Shown here: positions 63,770 to 64,000 of the stretch, in pieces
How positions within the stretch are numbered: the stretch's first letter is position 1
Layout: every line of letters begins with the position of its first letter
From: Vibrio sp. YMD68
GTDB taxonomy: Bacteria; Pseudomonadota; Gammaproteobacteria; Enterobacterales; Vibrionaceae
DNA length: 64,000 bases
NCBI RefSeq assembly: GCF_029958905.1
Contig: NZ_CP124613.1
Span: forward strand, 310,001-374,000
Direction: 5' to 3'
The notes under the pieces: model-generated
What the model was told of the DNA's origin: nothing
Database searches by the model: none
The model's input: the letters and a program-made list of their open reading frames with translations, nothing else
Position numbers and translations under genes: made by a program

Positions 63770-64000
63770 GCCAAAGTTGACCTATATGTTGTTAATAGGC
63801 AGTCAGTATGAACTGTAGAGTAGTAGACAGGTCAAGTAGATGGGTGAGATTTTTTGCACGAATGTGAGGAGATGTAGATAGAGTGGCCAATAACCGAAGA
63901 GGTCGTTGTTTTTTTGTGAACCAACATGTTAAAGAAAAAGCGCTATGATAAACCGGCTTGGTGTGTTTGGAACGCTGTTACTGCCCATGGATCTTTGCTT

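Noticed and set aside
63945-64000. Possible gene beginning at the right edge (MINRLGVFGTLLLPMDLC)
   Set aside because: Only 18 codons are visible and the ribosome site is weak; cannot be judged without the adjoining sequence.

Overview
The window is about 64 kb of a gammaproteobacterial chromosome, almost certainly a marine Vibrio. The malT / malP / malQ / glgB block, a YibL-type ribosome-associated protein, a SelO, a VC1184-type cysteine desulfurase homologue and the AT-rich, repeat-dotted intergenic spacers all fit Vibrio. The malT-malP-malQ-glgB order recalls chromosome II of V. cholerae, so a second-chromosome origin is my inference. I saw no tRNA, rRNA, CRISPR array, phage or intact insertion sequence.

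Layout. 1-2.2 kb: end of a CtlX-type amidinohydrolase, a cold-shock protein and a small unknown. 2.2-12.9 kb: the most striking locus. Twelve collinear minus-strand genes run from an ECF11-type sigma factor and its ChrR anti-sigma factor through a RudS-type tRNA desulfidase, a DNA photolyase, a SnoaL-like protein, a short-chain dehydrogenase, an FAD oxidoreductase, DUF1365, a cyclopropane-fatty-acid-synthase-like methyltransferase, DUF2878, a chalcone-isomerase-like protein and a DUF3833 lipoprotein. This looks like a singlet-oxygen / light-damage operon combining DNA repair, thiolated-tRNA processing and membrane-lipid modification. Two near-identical promoter elements (TGATC-N17-CGTA) precede the sigma gene and an adjacent LON-substrate-binding-domain gene, so the LON gene probably belongs to the regulon. 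13-23.3 kb: LysE exporter with an AraC regulator, an orphan ectoine-pathway EctA, SelO, a VOC protein, an AlkC-like alkylpurine glycosylase, an unrecognised kinase-fold protein and a serine hydrolase, with many short tandem repeats between them.

23.3-35.6 kb: a gene-free kilobase, an outer-membrane protein, LysR, a 2OG-Fe dioxygenase overlapping a cysteine-desulfurase-like gene, a methyltransferase group, an SdsA-type alkylsulfatase, a YqhC/YqhD-like divergent pair and a Blc lipocalin. 35.6-35.85 kb: a 261-bp MITE-like element inserted exactly at the shared TA of two convergent stop codons. 35.8-44.5 kb: MocR regulator and EamA exporter, HDOD protein, ThiD, PgpB-type phosphatase, chemoreceptor, metallopeptidase and YibL.

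44.6-55.1 kb: maltodextrin/glycogen block (malT divergent from malP-malQ-glgB) with CRP-site candidates and possible MalT boxes. 55.1-60.7 kb: accessory segment with two decayed genes (nucleotidyltransferase, TetR), an octaheme cytochrome c fused to TPRs, an arylsulfatase with a CTAGR active-site motif and a DUF4345 membrane protein. 60.9-63.8 kb: RsgA GTPase, a GNAT acetyltransferase and a MerR-methyltransferase fusion, apparently one transcription unit.
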